Source: CAZMVU01 sp964569295
GTDB taxonomy: Bacteria; Hydrogenedentota; Hydrogenedentia; Hydrogenedentales; JAGMZX01
DNA: 44,094 nucleotides
Reading direction: 5' to 3'
NCBI GenBank assembly: GCA_964569295.1
Contig: CAZMVU010000014.1
Coordinates: forward strand, 1-44,094
Shown here: positions 35,101-42,781 of the stretch, piece after piece
Layout of the letters: each line of letters begins with the position of its first letter
Numbering within the stretch: the stretch's first letter is position 1
The notes under the pieces: generated by a model
Databases searched by the model: none
What the model was told of the DNA's origin: nothing
What the model saw: the letters and a program-made list of their open reading frames with translations, nothing else
Translations under genes and position numbers: made by a program

Positions 35101-35692
35101 TCTCCGCGAGCTCGCACAGCAACGGGTTGACCTTCTCTTCGTTCGGTATGCTGTGGTCCATGAGCTCGACAAAGTAATTGTCCGCCCCGAATATCTCGAT
35201 GTACTTGCGCATGGCGGCATCGGCGCCGTCCATGTCATCATTCACAAGTAATCGGGGCACGCGTCCGGAAAGGCATGAAGTAGAAACCATAAGCCCTTCA
35301 CGGTGCTTATAAAGGAGGTCATCGTCGACCCGCGGCTTATAGTGGAAGCCCTCGAGATAACCGGCGGAACTGAGCTTGCACAGGTTGTGGTAACCGGTTA
35401 CATCACGGCAAAGCGTGAGCAGGTGCTGGCTGCCGGCGCCAGCCGATCGGAACGACTTGTCGAACCGGTCCGTAGGCGACACATAGAGCTCGCAGCCGAT
35501 GATAGGCTTGATGCCCTTCTCCTTCGCCGCCTTGTAGAACTCGACCGCGCCAAACAGCGCCCCATGGTCCGTCAGCGCGCAGGCGGGCATATCAAACGCT
35601 TTGCACTTGTCGAGCAGGGCGTCGATCTTGCAGGCGCCATCGAGCAGGGAGTAGTCGGAGTGTACGTGCAGATGTACGAAATCGGCGCTCAT
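32174..35692 (-). CDS. dnaE: DNA polymerase III alpha subunit
   Basis: The protein has 1172 residues, close to the 1160 of Escherichia coli. It is the replicative polymerase that copies DNA with the beta clamp. The N-terminal PHP domain begins FVHLHVHSDYSLLDGACKID, with its metal-binding His residues present. The catalytic PDFDIDF motif lies at about residues 398-404, and GPGRGSGAGSLVAYAL and FGRMLARNVVRSVGR are in the palm/fingers region. RAMSKKKAGLM and FNKSHSTAYAYVAYQTAFLKANYP follow, and an OB-fold lies near 990-1070. No intein is visible. The ATG at 35692 overlaps the pncC stop (ATGA), which fixes the start and couples the two genes. It belongs to the DnaE1 type. Confidence 0.97.
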   Translation of the reverse strand: MSADFVHLHVHSDYSLLDGACKIDALLDKCKAFDMPACALTDHGALFGAVEFYKAAKEKGIKPIIGCELYVSPTDRFDKSFRSAGAGSQHLLTLCRDVTGYHNLCKLSSAGYLEGFHYKPRVDDDLLYKHREGLMVSTSCLSGRVPRLLVNDDMDGADAAMRKYIEIFGADNYFVELMDHSIPNEEKVNPLLCELAEKHGLLVVATNDCHYIEQEDAEAHEALLCMQTGSTLEDEKHFRFQTNEFHFRSPDEMKARFEHYPSAITNTLAIAERCNLELPLGQHLIPEYVPPEGKAKEQYLRELVMQGLDERYGEPADEYVERAEHELSIIANMGFTDYFLVTWDLINHARQEGIPVGPGRGSGAGSLVAYALRITNIDPMRYKLLFERFLNPDRVSMPDFDIDFCYERRGEMIEYARNKYGRDNVAQIITFGRMLARNVVRSVGRVLGMPYSDVDRIAKLIPEELKMTLAKARGLEPEIDKLIQSDPQVAKLWDLAVRLESTVGNAGTHAAGVVICDQPLTDHVALFKAANSETVATQVEMKGVEEVGLLKMDFLGLRTLTVVHEAVRLIKEKRGIEIDIDELEPDDEKAYALLRSGHTTGVFQLESAGMRDVAKRIGLESLEEINALVALYRPGPRDYIDTYIQGKFHPESVHYDHELLRPILEETYGIAVFQEQIMQMVQAVAGFSLGQADILRRAMSKKKAGLMEEQRTEFAKGCKARGIDGNLINVLWEKIATFAGYGFNKSHSTAYAYVAYQTAFLKANYPVAFMCALLTSERGSLEKIALYVDECRQLGIEVLPPDINHSETVFSVEGDAIRFGMGAIKNVGEGPAAVIVAERNENGPFDDIFDFCARCDTRMVNKRLIESLNKAGAFASTGWNRHQVEAAIDSALSEGQITQREKASGQTSLLELLGDDDGGKAMHDKPNLVEWQETELLQYEKEVMGLFVSGHPLMRYQVILDRFATLHLADLPEKQEGEEVIAGGLLTQVKQHMGNRGQMAFATLETLEGNVEMTIFPDVYEQKKGLIVPDMIVMVKAKVNFRKNAPGLIVLDVMPIEHAERELTTAVHVRLAETAIENGTLDRVANILGKRQGMCDVYLHCANATVGEVIIHATSACQVAATRALRSELEALLGEDNVWFSAGMGLPTHTPAEPIKKDDPPWKRRRASAQNN

Positions 35693-36168
35693 ACCACAGT
35701 TTCCCAAACATGTTGGAGGGCGGCATCGACGGTCTGCCGCCGCACGGCGCCCCGGTCCCCGGCAAACTGGTGGCGATGCACCGTGACGTCCTCGGGGCAG
35801 GCCACCGCAATATACACCAATCCGACAGGCTTTTCTTCCGTGCCGCCACCCGGTCCGGCAATACCCGTGACCGCGACGGCATAAGTGGCGCCGAGGCGCT
35901 TCCGGGCTCCTGCGGCCATAGCACGGGCCACCGCCTCGCTGACCGCCCCGTCTTGGGCGAGCGCATCAGACGGCACCCCCAGCAACCGTTCCTTGATGGT
36001 ATTGGTGTAGGCCACCACCCCGCCCACAAAGACCGAGGAAGCCCCGGCGACATCCGTGAGCGTCCCTGCGATAAGCCCGCCCGTGCAGGATTCAGCCGTT
36101 GCGAGTGTCCGGCCACGGGGCGCCAGTTGTTCTATAATGCGTTGGGCATAAAGCACTTGCATGGGCAT
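35689..36168 (-). CDS. pncC: Nicotinamide-nucleotide amidohydrolase (CinA C-terminal domain protein)
   Basis: The protein has 159 residues, a stand-alone CinA C-terminal domain. Signatures are ATAESCTGGLIAGTLTDVAGAS, GGVVAYTNTIKERLLGV and YAVAVTGIAGPGGGTEEKPVG. PncC deamidates NMN to nicotinate mononucleotide and recycles NAD in the cytosol, for example after DNA ligase use. AAGGAAG precedes the ATG. Its stop overlaps the dnaE start by four bases, an arrangement consistent with coupled expression of a replication enzyme and an NAD-recycling one, though this is inference. Confidence 0.92.
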   Translation of the reverse strand: MPMQVLYAQRIIEQLAPRGRTLATAESCTGGLIAGTLTDVAGASSVFVGGVVAYTNTIKERLLGVPSDALAQDGAVSEAVARAMAAGARKRLGATYAVAVTGIAGPGGGTEEKPVGLVYIAVACPEDVTVHRHQFAGDRGAVRRQTVDAALQHVWETVV

Positions 36169-36293
36169 GACCGCACACTTCCTTTTTAACGCCGGGCGCT
36201 GGCACGGGGGTTACGTTAGCACCGGCACTTGGTGCGGGGCAAGCGGCAGGAAAACGAAAGCGTGGGGCCCGCTCCCGGGGTCTCGCTATGATG

Positions 36294-37748
36294 CTACTTG
36301 GCCGGCAGTACATCCGCGTGGTACGTGCCGCCATTCACCCCATGGTGCCGCAGGCGCAATACCGGCGTGCCTTCTATGGACGCAACAATCACTTCAAGAA
36401 AGCCGCCTTGGAGATGCAAATAGCGGTGTTCGCGCCGAAACTCGTCTTGGCTCCATCCGCCAGCGTGTTTGTCACTCGAGGGCCCCGTTCCGTATTCGCG
36501 CACGCCGGTCTCCTTGTCCACGGATACATATTGCCAGTGACGGTCGCCATTGATGACAACCATGTTCTTTTGCGCCGCGATGAAACGCCGCAGTTCATTG
36601 CCCTCATGTGCAAAACCCGCGTTCGAGTGATTGTCGTTTTTCTTGTCGCGGTCAGGCCCCACCAACGGCGTGGGACTAATCAATATGCGAAAGGTGGCGT
36701 CGGAATCCTGAACGGTGCGCTTGAACCATGCTTTCTGCTCTTCGCCCCAGATTGTCTTGTCCGGCCCGTCCGGCATGGGATTCGGACTGCGGAAATCACG
36801 CCCTTCGACCATCCATATTTGAAGATCTTTGCCCCAGCGCACAGTGCGGTACGTCTTCTCGCCCATGGGAACCTGCTCGCGAAAAGTCGCCAGCCCCTTT
36901 TCCCACGTCAGGTCGCCGTACTGCTGTCCCGGATAGCAGTCGTCCTTCAGCGTGTCATGGTCATCCTTTATGAAGTAACTCGCCACCTCGTTGTGGAACG
37001 CGCGCTGAAAAGGCAGGGCATAGAAGCGGTTCCACTTGAACCGTGCCAGCTCGAGATTCGGTGCATAGGGCTGCGGCTTGTCATAGTACTCGATGTCGCC
37101 GGTGTGCACGAAGAAATCGGGCTGCAATGCCCGCATCGTCTCATAGATGATGTGGCCGTTCTGCGGGTCATCACGGCGCGGATAGTCGCCGCAGGTGACC
37201 ACCACAAAACGCACCGGAGCGGTTGTATCCGGCCGGGGCGCGGTGACAAAAGACCCGCGCACGGAATCCGAGGGCACACTGTCTTTGTCCGGCCGGCATT
37301 GCACCAACACCTCGTAGCGTGTCGCGGGCGTCAAACCGGCCAAGACGAATTGACGTGTGAAATCGGCCGATTCGTCCACCCGCCGCCATTCTGTAAGTTC
37401 TCGTGCGGGCCGGTTTTCCGCCGGCCAATACAACACACGCACCAAGCCGCTCGCGCCAGGCGCCGCTCCTTCCATGGCTTCGAGTGGGTGATCGCCGGTA
37501 AGCACCTGGGTGGACAAGCCAGCCCCTTTGTCGGGAAGATTGCCCAAGTCAGGGAACGGATGCCCCGCGGCGTTTCTTTCCGGTGCACGGGTCACCCGGG
37601 TCCAAACAATGGCGCGTTCTTGCGTAACCTCGCCGACCTTGATGCCATTGGCCATGAACACAGGTGCACCGATGGCCGGATGTGCGATGATGCCAAAGGC
37701 AATCAGAATCACAAAAACTGCGGGTATACACGGTATGTGCCGAATCAT
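36294..37748 (-). CDS. Secreted PhoD-like phosphodiesterase/alkaline phosphatase
   Basis: The protein has 484 residues and an N-terminal signal peptide (FVILIAFGIIAHPAIGA). The N-terminal beta domain carries FMANGIKVGEVTQERAIVWTR, typical of the PhoD family; the metallophosphatase core shows VVTCGDYPR, FFVHTGDIEYYD, DDHDTLKD and VINGDRHWQY, which hold the metal-binding Asp, Asn and His residues. It likely releases phosphate from organic phosphodiesters outside the cytoplasm. There is no twin-arginine motif in the signal, which differs from classical PhoD. GGTGGAAG precedes the ATG. It is divergent from the lytic transglycosylase gene. Confidence 0.85.
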   Translation of the reverse strand: MIRHIPCIPAVFVILIAFGIIAHPAIGAPVFMANGIKVGEVTQERAIVWTRVTRAPERNAAGHPFPDLGNLPDKGAGLSTQVLTGDHPLEAMEGAAPGASGLVRVLYWPAENRPARELTEWRRVDESADFTRQFVLAGLTPATRYEVLVQCRPDKDSVPSDSVRGSFVTAPRPDTTAPVRFVVVTCGDYPRRDDPQNGHIIYETMRALQPDFFVHTGDIEYYDKPQPYAPNLELARFKWNRFYALPFQRAFHNEVASYFIKDDHDTLKDDCYPGQQYGDLTWEKGLATFREQVPMGEKTYRTVRWGKDLQIWMVEGRDFRSPNPMPDGPDKTIWGEEQKAWFKRTVQDSDATFRILISPTPLVGPDRDKKNDNHSNAGFAHEGNELRRFIAAQKNMVVINGDRHWQYVSVDKETGVREYGTGPSSDKHAGGWSQDEFRREHRYLHLQGGFLEVIVASIEGTPVLRLRHHGVNGGTYHADVLPAK

Positions 37749-37938
37749 ATGCTTCCACCCCGGTTAAGGCCTTTCTTTTCCGTTTCGATTCATACTAAGA
37801 CTTTCCCCGGTTCTGCCGAGGTTTCATCACTTTCGATGTCGCCCGGCCCGACGGCCCATTCTACAGGGTGCGCACGAGCGCGGTAAATGCTTGTGAACAC
37901 AATCAGTTAGCAGGCCACCGCAGCATCACGCAGGGGGC

Positions 37939-37967
37939 TTGTGGTTTTGGAATGCTTCGCGTATACT
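37939..37967 (+). promoter_or_regulatory. Predicted promoter of the lytic transglycosylase gene
   Basis: TTGTGG (37939-37944), a 17-base spacer and TATACT (37962-37967). It lies inside the longest open frame for the transglycosylase, which shows that the upstream ATG at 37939 cannot be the start. Confidence 0.55.
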
Positions 37968-37973
37968 ATTGAC

Positions 37974-38112
37974 AATTGAGCGTGGGGAAAAAGTAACGAG
38001 GCGGGTAGCACCCCCCAGGCTGGATGGGTGCTCCCGAAGACACAGGAAAGCCGATTTGAGGTTTATACTTCGAGCGGAAGGCAAAACCGGCTTTCTTGGC
38101 AAGCGTATCGGT
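37974..38112 (+). promoter_or_regulatory. Structured 5' leader of the lytic transglycosylase gene
   Basis: About 140 bases lie between the predicted transcription start and the likely GTG start. They hold two hairpins: GGG-t-AGCACCC paired with GGGTGCTCCC (about 38006-38039), and GAAAGCCG paired with CGGCTTTC (about 38048-38095) enclosing a 33-base loop. This could be a riboswitch-like or protein-binding leader. I could not match it to the c-di-GMP, c-di-AMP or other consensus patterns I know. Confidence 0.4.
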
Positions 38113-39039
38113 GTGACACAACGGGTTGGCATCGTATTGATTTGCTTAGGGGTGACCGCCTTGTCATCCTTGGCGGAATCTGCTGTTTCCAGGGCCGAGC
38201 GCATCGAGCAACGCGAGCAAGCCGCCTACCACCAGAGCCGCCGCCGGAACATTGCGAGCCGGCAGCGATTGTCCTCGAACATGACCAAGTTCAAGGATAA
38301 TAACGGCGTGGTCACCTTAACGAACCGGCCGGCCAAATACCGGGCGAAGGGGGACTATGTCGAACTCGATATCGAAAAGATTTCGATTCCGAAGACCTAC
38401 CGTTCGTACAAGCCCCGCGAGTATACGAGCGACAGTATGGCATCACTCATTTCACATTATGCCAAGCAGTACAGGCTGGACGATAGCCTCATCTATGCGG
38501 TAATCCGTTGCGAGAGCAATTTCAACCCGAACGCGGTTTCATCTGCGGGGGCTTGCGGGCTCATGCAGCTTATGCCGGCCACGGCGGCCGAAATGGGCGT
38601 CACCAATATCTACGACCCAGCGCAGAATATCGCCGGGGGGGCGCAGTATCTTTCGAAGATGCTCGGACTCTTCGGAAATGACCTGAACCTCGCCCTCGCC
38701 GGGTACAACGCCGGCCCCCAAGCCGTGCGCAAGCACAACGGAATTCCGCCGTATCAGGAGACGCAGCAGTACGTAAAGAACGTGTTGTATCACCAGCGGT
38801 TGTACAAAGCAGGCGGGACGCGTGTGCGCAAGGACTACCTCGGCAAGGTGCGTGCTGCGCCGCCGCCCCCCAAGACCATGCCCAACTCGAAAAAACACTA
38901 CACGGTGCATTTCGAGAGCGGTCTCGAGCAACTGGCCGACAAGGTGCTCGACGAGGATCCGTACTACTTCATCGTGTACAATAAGCGCACCTATCCGGTG
39001 CGTAAGGAACTCGTCGCCCGTATCGAGGAACCCGCGTAA
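38113..39039 (+). CDS. Secreted SLT-domain lytic transglycosylase with DUF4124-like N-terminal part
   Basis: The protein has 308 residues from the GTG at 38113, which opens a signal peptide (RVGIVLICLGVTALSSLA). The start is uncertain because no good ribosome-binding site is visible, but the predicted promoter rules out the longer frame. A DUF4124-like segment (TKFKDNNGVVTLTNRP) precedes the SLT fold: LIYAVIRCESNFNPNAVSSAG with catalytic Glu134, GLMQLMPATAAEMG, and LALAGYNAGPQAV. The C-terminal 75 residues form an extra domain. It cleaves the peptidoglycan glycan strand in the periplasm. The structured leader suggests regulated expression. Confidence 0.88.
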   Translation: MTQRVGIVLICLGVTALSSLAESAVSRAERIEQREQAAYHQSRRRNIASRQRLSSNMTKFKDNNGVVTLTNRPAKYRAKGDYVELDIEKISIPKTYRSYKPREYTSDSMASLISHYAKQYRLDDSLIYAVIRCESNFNPNAVSSAGACGLMQLMPATAAEMGVTNIYDPAQNIAGGAQYLSKMLGLFGNDLNLALAGYNAGPQAVRKHNGIPPYQETQQYVKNVLYHQRLYKAGGTRVRKDYLGKVRAAPPPPKTMPNSKKHYTVHFESGLEQLADKVLDEDPYYFIVYNKRTYPVRKELVARIEEPA

Positions 39040-39127
39040 GGCGTTGGCCGCGCACACCCGCCTGGCGAAACCGGTATCCGCGTTCTTCCCCAGCCGTTGT
39101 CGGCCTTAGGCCTTAGAGTGAAAACTA

Positions 39128-39149
39128 GCCGGCTCTACTTTCAGCCGGC
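39128..39149 (-). terminator. Hairpin with short T run, possible terminator of the CPBP gene
   Basis: GCCGGCT and AGCCGGC form a 7-bp stem with an 8-base loop. Read on the minus strand it is followed by AGTTTTC. It lies about 130 bases past the CPBP stop, so the assignment is tentative. Confidence 0.35.
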
Positions 39150-39277
39150 AATGCACCTTCCGGCAAGACCGCTGCTGCCCCCGTTGACCCATCCCGTGAC
39201 CGCTCCGGCAAGGTGGGTATGGCCTGAACGGCGTTCGCGCCCGCCCCCCGAAGCCGATGCGGCGCCACCGTGTCCGT

Positions 39278-40282
39278 TCAGGAACGCGCATCGCGCACGC
39301 GTGCTTTGGCTTTTGCGCGCGGTTTCGGCTGTACCGCCTGCGGTTCGGCAGGGGGCTCCTTTGTTTCTGTTTGCCGCACACGGTCGGGAAAAAGCACCAG
39401 GGCGAGGGCCGCGGCCAGCCAGCAAATGACGGAAACCCAGCCGAGCGTCCCGGTCCAGGGTTCGCGAATATGGGTAAACAGGTAGGCCCAGATGCCCGCC
39501 CCCACATTACTCGATTGCGCATAGAAACTGCCCAGGAAAACACTGGCAAGCCCGAGGCTGCCGGAACGCCGCAGTATCTCGCCAAGTATACAACTCAACG
39601 CGAGCAGCATAAGCAGAAACCGCGGCAGGAGCGCACGCGCCTCGTTCACCCCTTCGTCCGCCGGGCTCAGTTGGATCACCCATGCCATGAAAAGGGGGCC
39701 GGCATACAGCGCCCATGTAAGCGCCACAACGATATAGGCAACCAAGGGCCCCAGGTGCATGAGCCGGGGCTGCAAAAAGCCGCGCCAGCCCAGCTCATTG
39801 CCGAGCGCCACGGCGGCGTAGAGCGTAACCCCGAGAACGAGGCTGAGCAGCGGCACGCCGATCAGCGCGACAAAGGCAAGCTGTCCGCCGGAAACGGGGT
39901 CGCTCTGGCCCATGGTCGTCAGTACCGGCTCGACCTGGTTGGCGAGCTTTCCCAGGCTCCAGTCCGGCCGCCCAAGGCCAAAAATAGTCAGGGTGGTATA
40001 GATGATAACCGACACGCCAAACGGCAAGAGCGCCACCCCAAGAAGACGGCCCCACCCCCCCGGCGCCAAGGTGGGCAGGGCGCGGCGTGCATCGGACCCT
40101 GTTATACGCCGCGCTACCAAAGCCGCAACCGCCGGGATGAAGATGTAGATGAGCAGCATCAGGAATTCGCCCGGCCCGTAGTCGCGCAGGTTCAAGATGC
40201 CACCGGATAGAATCACGCCAGCATAGAGCCATGCACCGCCGATAGCGAGCGCAAGATAGGTGAGGGTGCCTTTTTTGTCCAT
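39278..40282 (-). CDS. CPBP-family membrane protein with degenerate protease motifs
   Basis: The protein has 334 residues with about eight membrane segments and a basic, Pro/Lys/Arg-rich cytosolic tail. The overall pattern is that of CPBP (CAAX/Rce1-like, Abi) intramembrane proteases: ALGNELGWRGFLQPRL for motif 1 and ALTWALYAGPLFM for motif 2. The catalytic residues, however, are changed. The first Glu of EExxxR is Asn162, the motif 2 His is Ala194, and the motif 3 His is Gly251 in VFLGSFYAQSSN. It therefore looks catalytically inactive and might act as a binding or immunity protein. The start is weakly supported by AAGGA. Confidence 0.75.
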   Translation of the reverse strand: MDKKGTLTYLALAIGGAWLYAGVILSGGILNLRDYGPGEFLMLLIYIFIPAVAALVARRITGSDARRALPTLAPGGWGRLLGVALLPFGVSVIIYTTLTIFGLGRPDWSLGKLANQVEPVLTTMGQSDPVSGGQLAFVALIGVPLLSLVLGVTLYAAVALGNELGWRGFLQPRLMHLGPLVAYIVVALTWALYAGPLFMAWVIQLSPADEGVNEARALLPRFLLMLLALSCILGEILRRSGSLGLASVFLGSFYAQSSNVGAGIWAYLFTHIREPWTGTLGWVSVICWLAAALALVLFPDRVRQTETKEPPAEPQAVQPKPRAKAKARVRDARS

Positions 40283-40525
40283 GGATGCGTACGTCCTTCT
40301 TAGCGGCTGATAGGTGGCCTATGGCAGGAATTGGCCTGAACAGGTGTCTTCAAGTACACCGTACACTGCCAAATTGCAGCGTTTAGATGCAAACGCTGGG
40401 CTGCTTGGAATCGCTGCTGGGCTGCCGCAGCCGGCGTTGTGCTGGCAACCGGTTGGTCTGCGAAGGGATATATTGCTACCATGGGCTCCCTGCAGGCCAC
40501 GTGGGCAGTATGAAGAACGGACCTT

Positions 40526-41170
40526 ATGATAAACGCAGTCATTTTCGATCTCGACGGCACACTGGTGGATTCCGAAATCCTTTACGTGGAAGCCGTACAA
40601 CAGTTACTTACAGAATCGGGCTGTGAGGTTACGTGGAATCTGGCGATCGACATTGCCTATGGCCACGGCTGGGATTTCGTCTACGAAGCCATGGCGCGCC
40701 ATTTCCCCCAATGGCGGCGGCCGGCGCACGAAATTGCGCCGGTCATAGCCAAGCACTATGCCCGCTTGCGCGCCGAACGCGATATCCGCATTCACGGTTC
40801 TGTCGAGCTGTTGAAACGTCTGACGAAGGAATATCCCGTGGCTATTGTCTCGGGCTCGTATCGACAGGACATTGCGGATGCTATCGAATACCTGGGCATT
40901 GAAGAGCAGGTTTCCTTTTACATCGGCAGTGAAGACGTGTCACGAGGCAAACCCGACCCGATCGGCTATCGAACCGCCGCGCAGAAGCTGGGCGTGCCAC
41001 CGGCCTATTGTCTGGTCTTCGAGGACTCGGCCGCCGGCGTAACCGCGGCGAAGGCGGCGGGAATGCACTGCGTGGCCCTGGCGCGTCCCGGGAGACCGCC
41101 CCAGGACCACAGGCAGGCGGATCTGGTGCTGGCGGACCTTGCCGGCTTCGCGATTGAACACTACCAATAA
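40526..41170 (+). CDS. HAD-superfamily sugar-phosphate phosphatase/phosphomutase-like protein
   Basis: The protein has 214 residues. HAD motif I is FDLDGTLVDSE near residue 7, motif II is AIVSGSY, motif III Lys lies in RGKPDPIGY, and motif IV is VFEDSAAGV. An alpha-helical cap sits between motif I and II (residues about 17-85). This is the beta-phosphoglucomutase/phosphoglycolate phosphatase subgroup. It probably dephosphorylates or rearranges a small sugar phosphate. It precedes a UDP-sugar dehydrogenase gene on the same strand by about 190 bases. Confidence 0.85.
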   Translation: MINAVIFDLDGTLVDSEILYVEAVQQLLTESGCEVTWNLAIDIAYGHGWDFVYEAMARHFPQWRRPAHEIAPVIAKHYARLRAERDIRIHGSVELLKRLTKEYPVAIVSGSYRQDIADAIEYLGIEEQVSFYIGSEDVSRGKPDPIGYRTAAQKLGVPPAYCLVFEDSAAGVTAAKAAGMHCVALARPGRPPQDHRQADLVLADLAGFAIEHYQ

Positions 41171-41357
41171 CGGCGGCGGCGAGCGGGGCGGCCTTTCCCC
41201 AGGTGTCCCGGCACGGTGCAATCGCAGCCGCGATCGGGTGCGCCTGGGCGGCGGGATGCGTGGCCGCCGATATTCGCACAAATCGTAAGCCAGGCGCGTA
41301 GCAACGTTGACCGAAAAGGCGCTGTCCCCGGAACGGACCGCCTCGAGAGGATCCGGC

Positions 41358-42617
41358 ATGAAAAGCGTGTGTGTGTTGGGGCTGGGCTATATCGGCCTGC
41401 CCACGGCGAGCGTGTTGGCGACCCACGGCTGCCAGGTGGTGGGGGTGGACGTGGCGGAGCGGGTGGTGAACACGGTGAACGCGGGGCACATACACATCGA
41501 GGAGCCGGGATTGCACACGGTCGTGCATGCGGCGATCAATTCAGGCAATTTGCGTGCAGCCTGCGAGCCGGCGCAGGCGGACGTATACATTATCGCCGTG
41601 CCCACGCCGCTTACGCCCGACAAGCACGCGGACATGAGCTATGTCGTGCGGGCGGCGGAGTCTATTGTGCCGTTGCTCCAGGCCGGCGCCCTCGTTATCC
41701 TCGAGTCGACCTCGCCGCCGGGCACCTGCCGGGACCTGCTCTCCCCCATTCTCGAACGCTCTGGTTTGCGCATGGGCGAAACCTTGCATTTGGCGCATTG
41801 CCCCGAGCGTGTGCTGCCGGGCAGGATTCTTCAGGAGTTCATCCGCAATGATCGCGTTATTGGCGGGATTACACCGGCAAGTGCGCAGATGGCGCGTGAC
41901 CTCTATGCCCAATTCATCGAGGGCGAAATCTTCCTGACCAATGCCACCACGGCGGAAATGGTAAAGATTCTCGAAAACACCTACCGCGACGTAAACATCG
42001 CTTTGGCGAATGAAGTGGCGGTTATCTGCGAAGGCCTCGGCATCGACTTCTGGGAGGCGGCCCGCCTGGCCAACCGCCACCCGCGCGTGAATGTCCACAA
42101 CGCCGGGCCGGGCGTCGGCGGGCATTGCATCTCCGTAGACCCTTGGTTTCTGGTCGAACGGTTCGCGGAACAAGCGCACATCATTAACCTGGCGCGGCAG
42201 CGCAACGATGCCATGCCGGCACATGTGTTTGATGTGACGCGCATCCTGGTAGCGGCGCAGGCGGCGCCGAAGGTGGCGGTGCTCGGCGTGGCGTACAAGG
42301 GAAATGTGGATGATGTGCGCGAGAGTCCCGCGGTGGCCGTGGTGCGGCTCATGGCGGCTGCGGGCATGCGGCACGCCGTCTACGATCCCCATGTGACCAA
42401 GGCTCCCTTCGAGCTCTCATCGCTCGAAGCGTGTTTGCAGGGCGCGGATTGCCTGCTGGTACTCACGGCGCACGACGAATTCAAGTATATGAACCCGCGC
42501 CAAGTGGCCCGCCAGATGCGCGGCCACCGGCTCTTCGACACGCACAATGTGCTTGATCATGTGGATTGGCGCGCGGCCGGTTTCGAGGTAACCGTGCTCG
42601 GCTCCGGCGTGGGATAG
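41358..42617 (+). CDS. UDP-N-acetyl-D-mannosamine dehydrogenase-like nucleotide-sugar dehydrogenase
   Basis: The protein has 419 residues. GAGAGGA precedes the ATG at 41358; an upstream ATG at 41307 lacks it. The NAD motif VCVLGLGYIGLPTA starts at residue 4, and the catalytic Cys257 lies in GVGGHCISVDPWF. STSPPGTCRDLL, ENTYRDVNIALANEVA and VLGVAYKGNVDDVRESP complete the UDPG/MGDP dehydrogenase family pattern. The sequence resembles WecC, which oxidises UDP-ManNAc to the uronate for enterobacterial common antigen or capsule. Its exact substrate here is inferred. It converges with the GHMP kinase gene. Confidence 0.9.
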   Translation: MKSVCVLGLGYIGLPTASVLATHGCQVVGVDVAERVVNTVNAGHIHIEEPGLHTVVHAAINSGNLRAACEPAQADVYIIAVPTPLTPDKHADMSYVVRAAESIVPLLQAGALVILESTSPPGTCRDLLSPILERSGLRMGETLHLAHCPERVLPGRILQEFIRNDRVIGGITPASAQMARDLYAQFIEGEIFLTNATTAEMVKILENTYRDVNIALANEVAVICEGLGIDFWEAARLANRHPRVNVHNAGPGVGGHCISVDPWFLVERFAEQAHIINLARQRNDAMPAHVFDVTRILVAAQAAPKVAVLGVAYKGNVDDVRESPAVAVVRLMAAAGMRHAVYDPHVTKAPFELSSLEACLQGADCLLVLTAHDEFKYMNPRQVARQMRGHRLFDTHNVLDHVDWRAAGFEVTVLGSGVG

Positions 42618-42764
42618 TGACACATCGGCCAGGCGGCCCTCCCAGCTACACGATACGCGCGCTGGCGATTTGTGCCTGAGCGATAGGCATCCCTTCGACA
42701 AGTGTTTCTATGTACGTCCAAGGCGGCGTACGCCTGGCCGTGGTTGAACGGGCTGCAATGCAAA

Positions 42765-42781
42765 CCGGTATCCCTTACCGG
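42765..42781 (-). terminator. Hairpin at the end of the GHMP kinase gene
   Basis: CCGGTA and TACCGG form a 6-bp stem with a 5-base loop across the stop codon. On the minus strand it is followed by TTTGC, a weak T run. It could terminate the kinase transcript. Confidence 0.3.

Noticed and set aside
37891..37902. TTGTG-AA-CACAA as a CRP/FNR-type operator
   Set aside because: The spacer is two bases instead of the six to four required, and no other support exists.
37974..38112. GEMM (cyclic di-GMP) or ydaO (cyclic di-AMP) riboswitch
   Set aside because: The conserved cores of both classes could not be found; only generic hairpins are visible.
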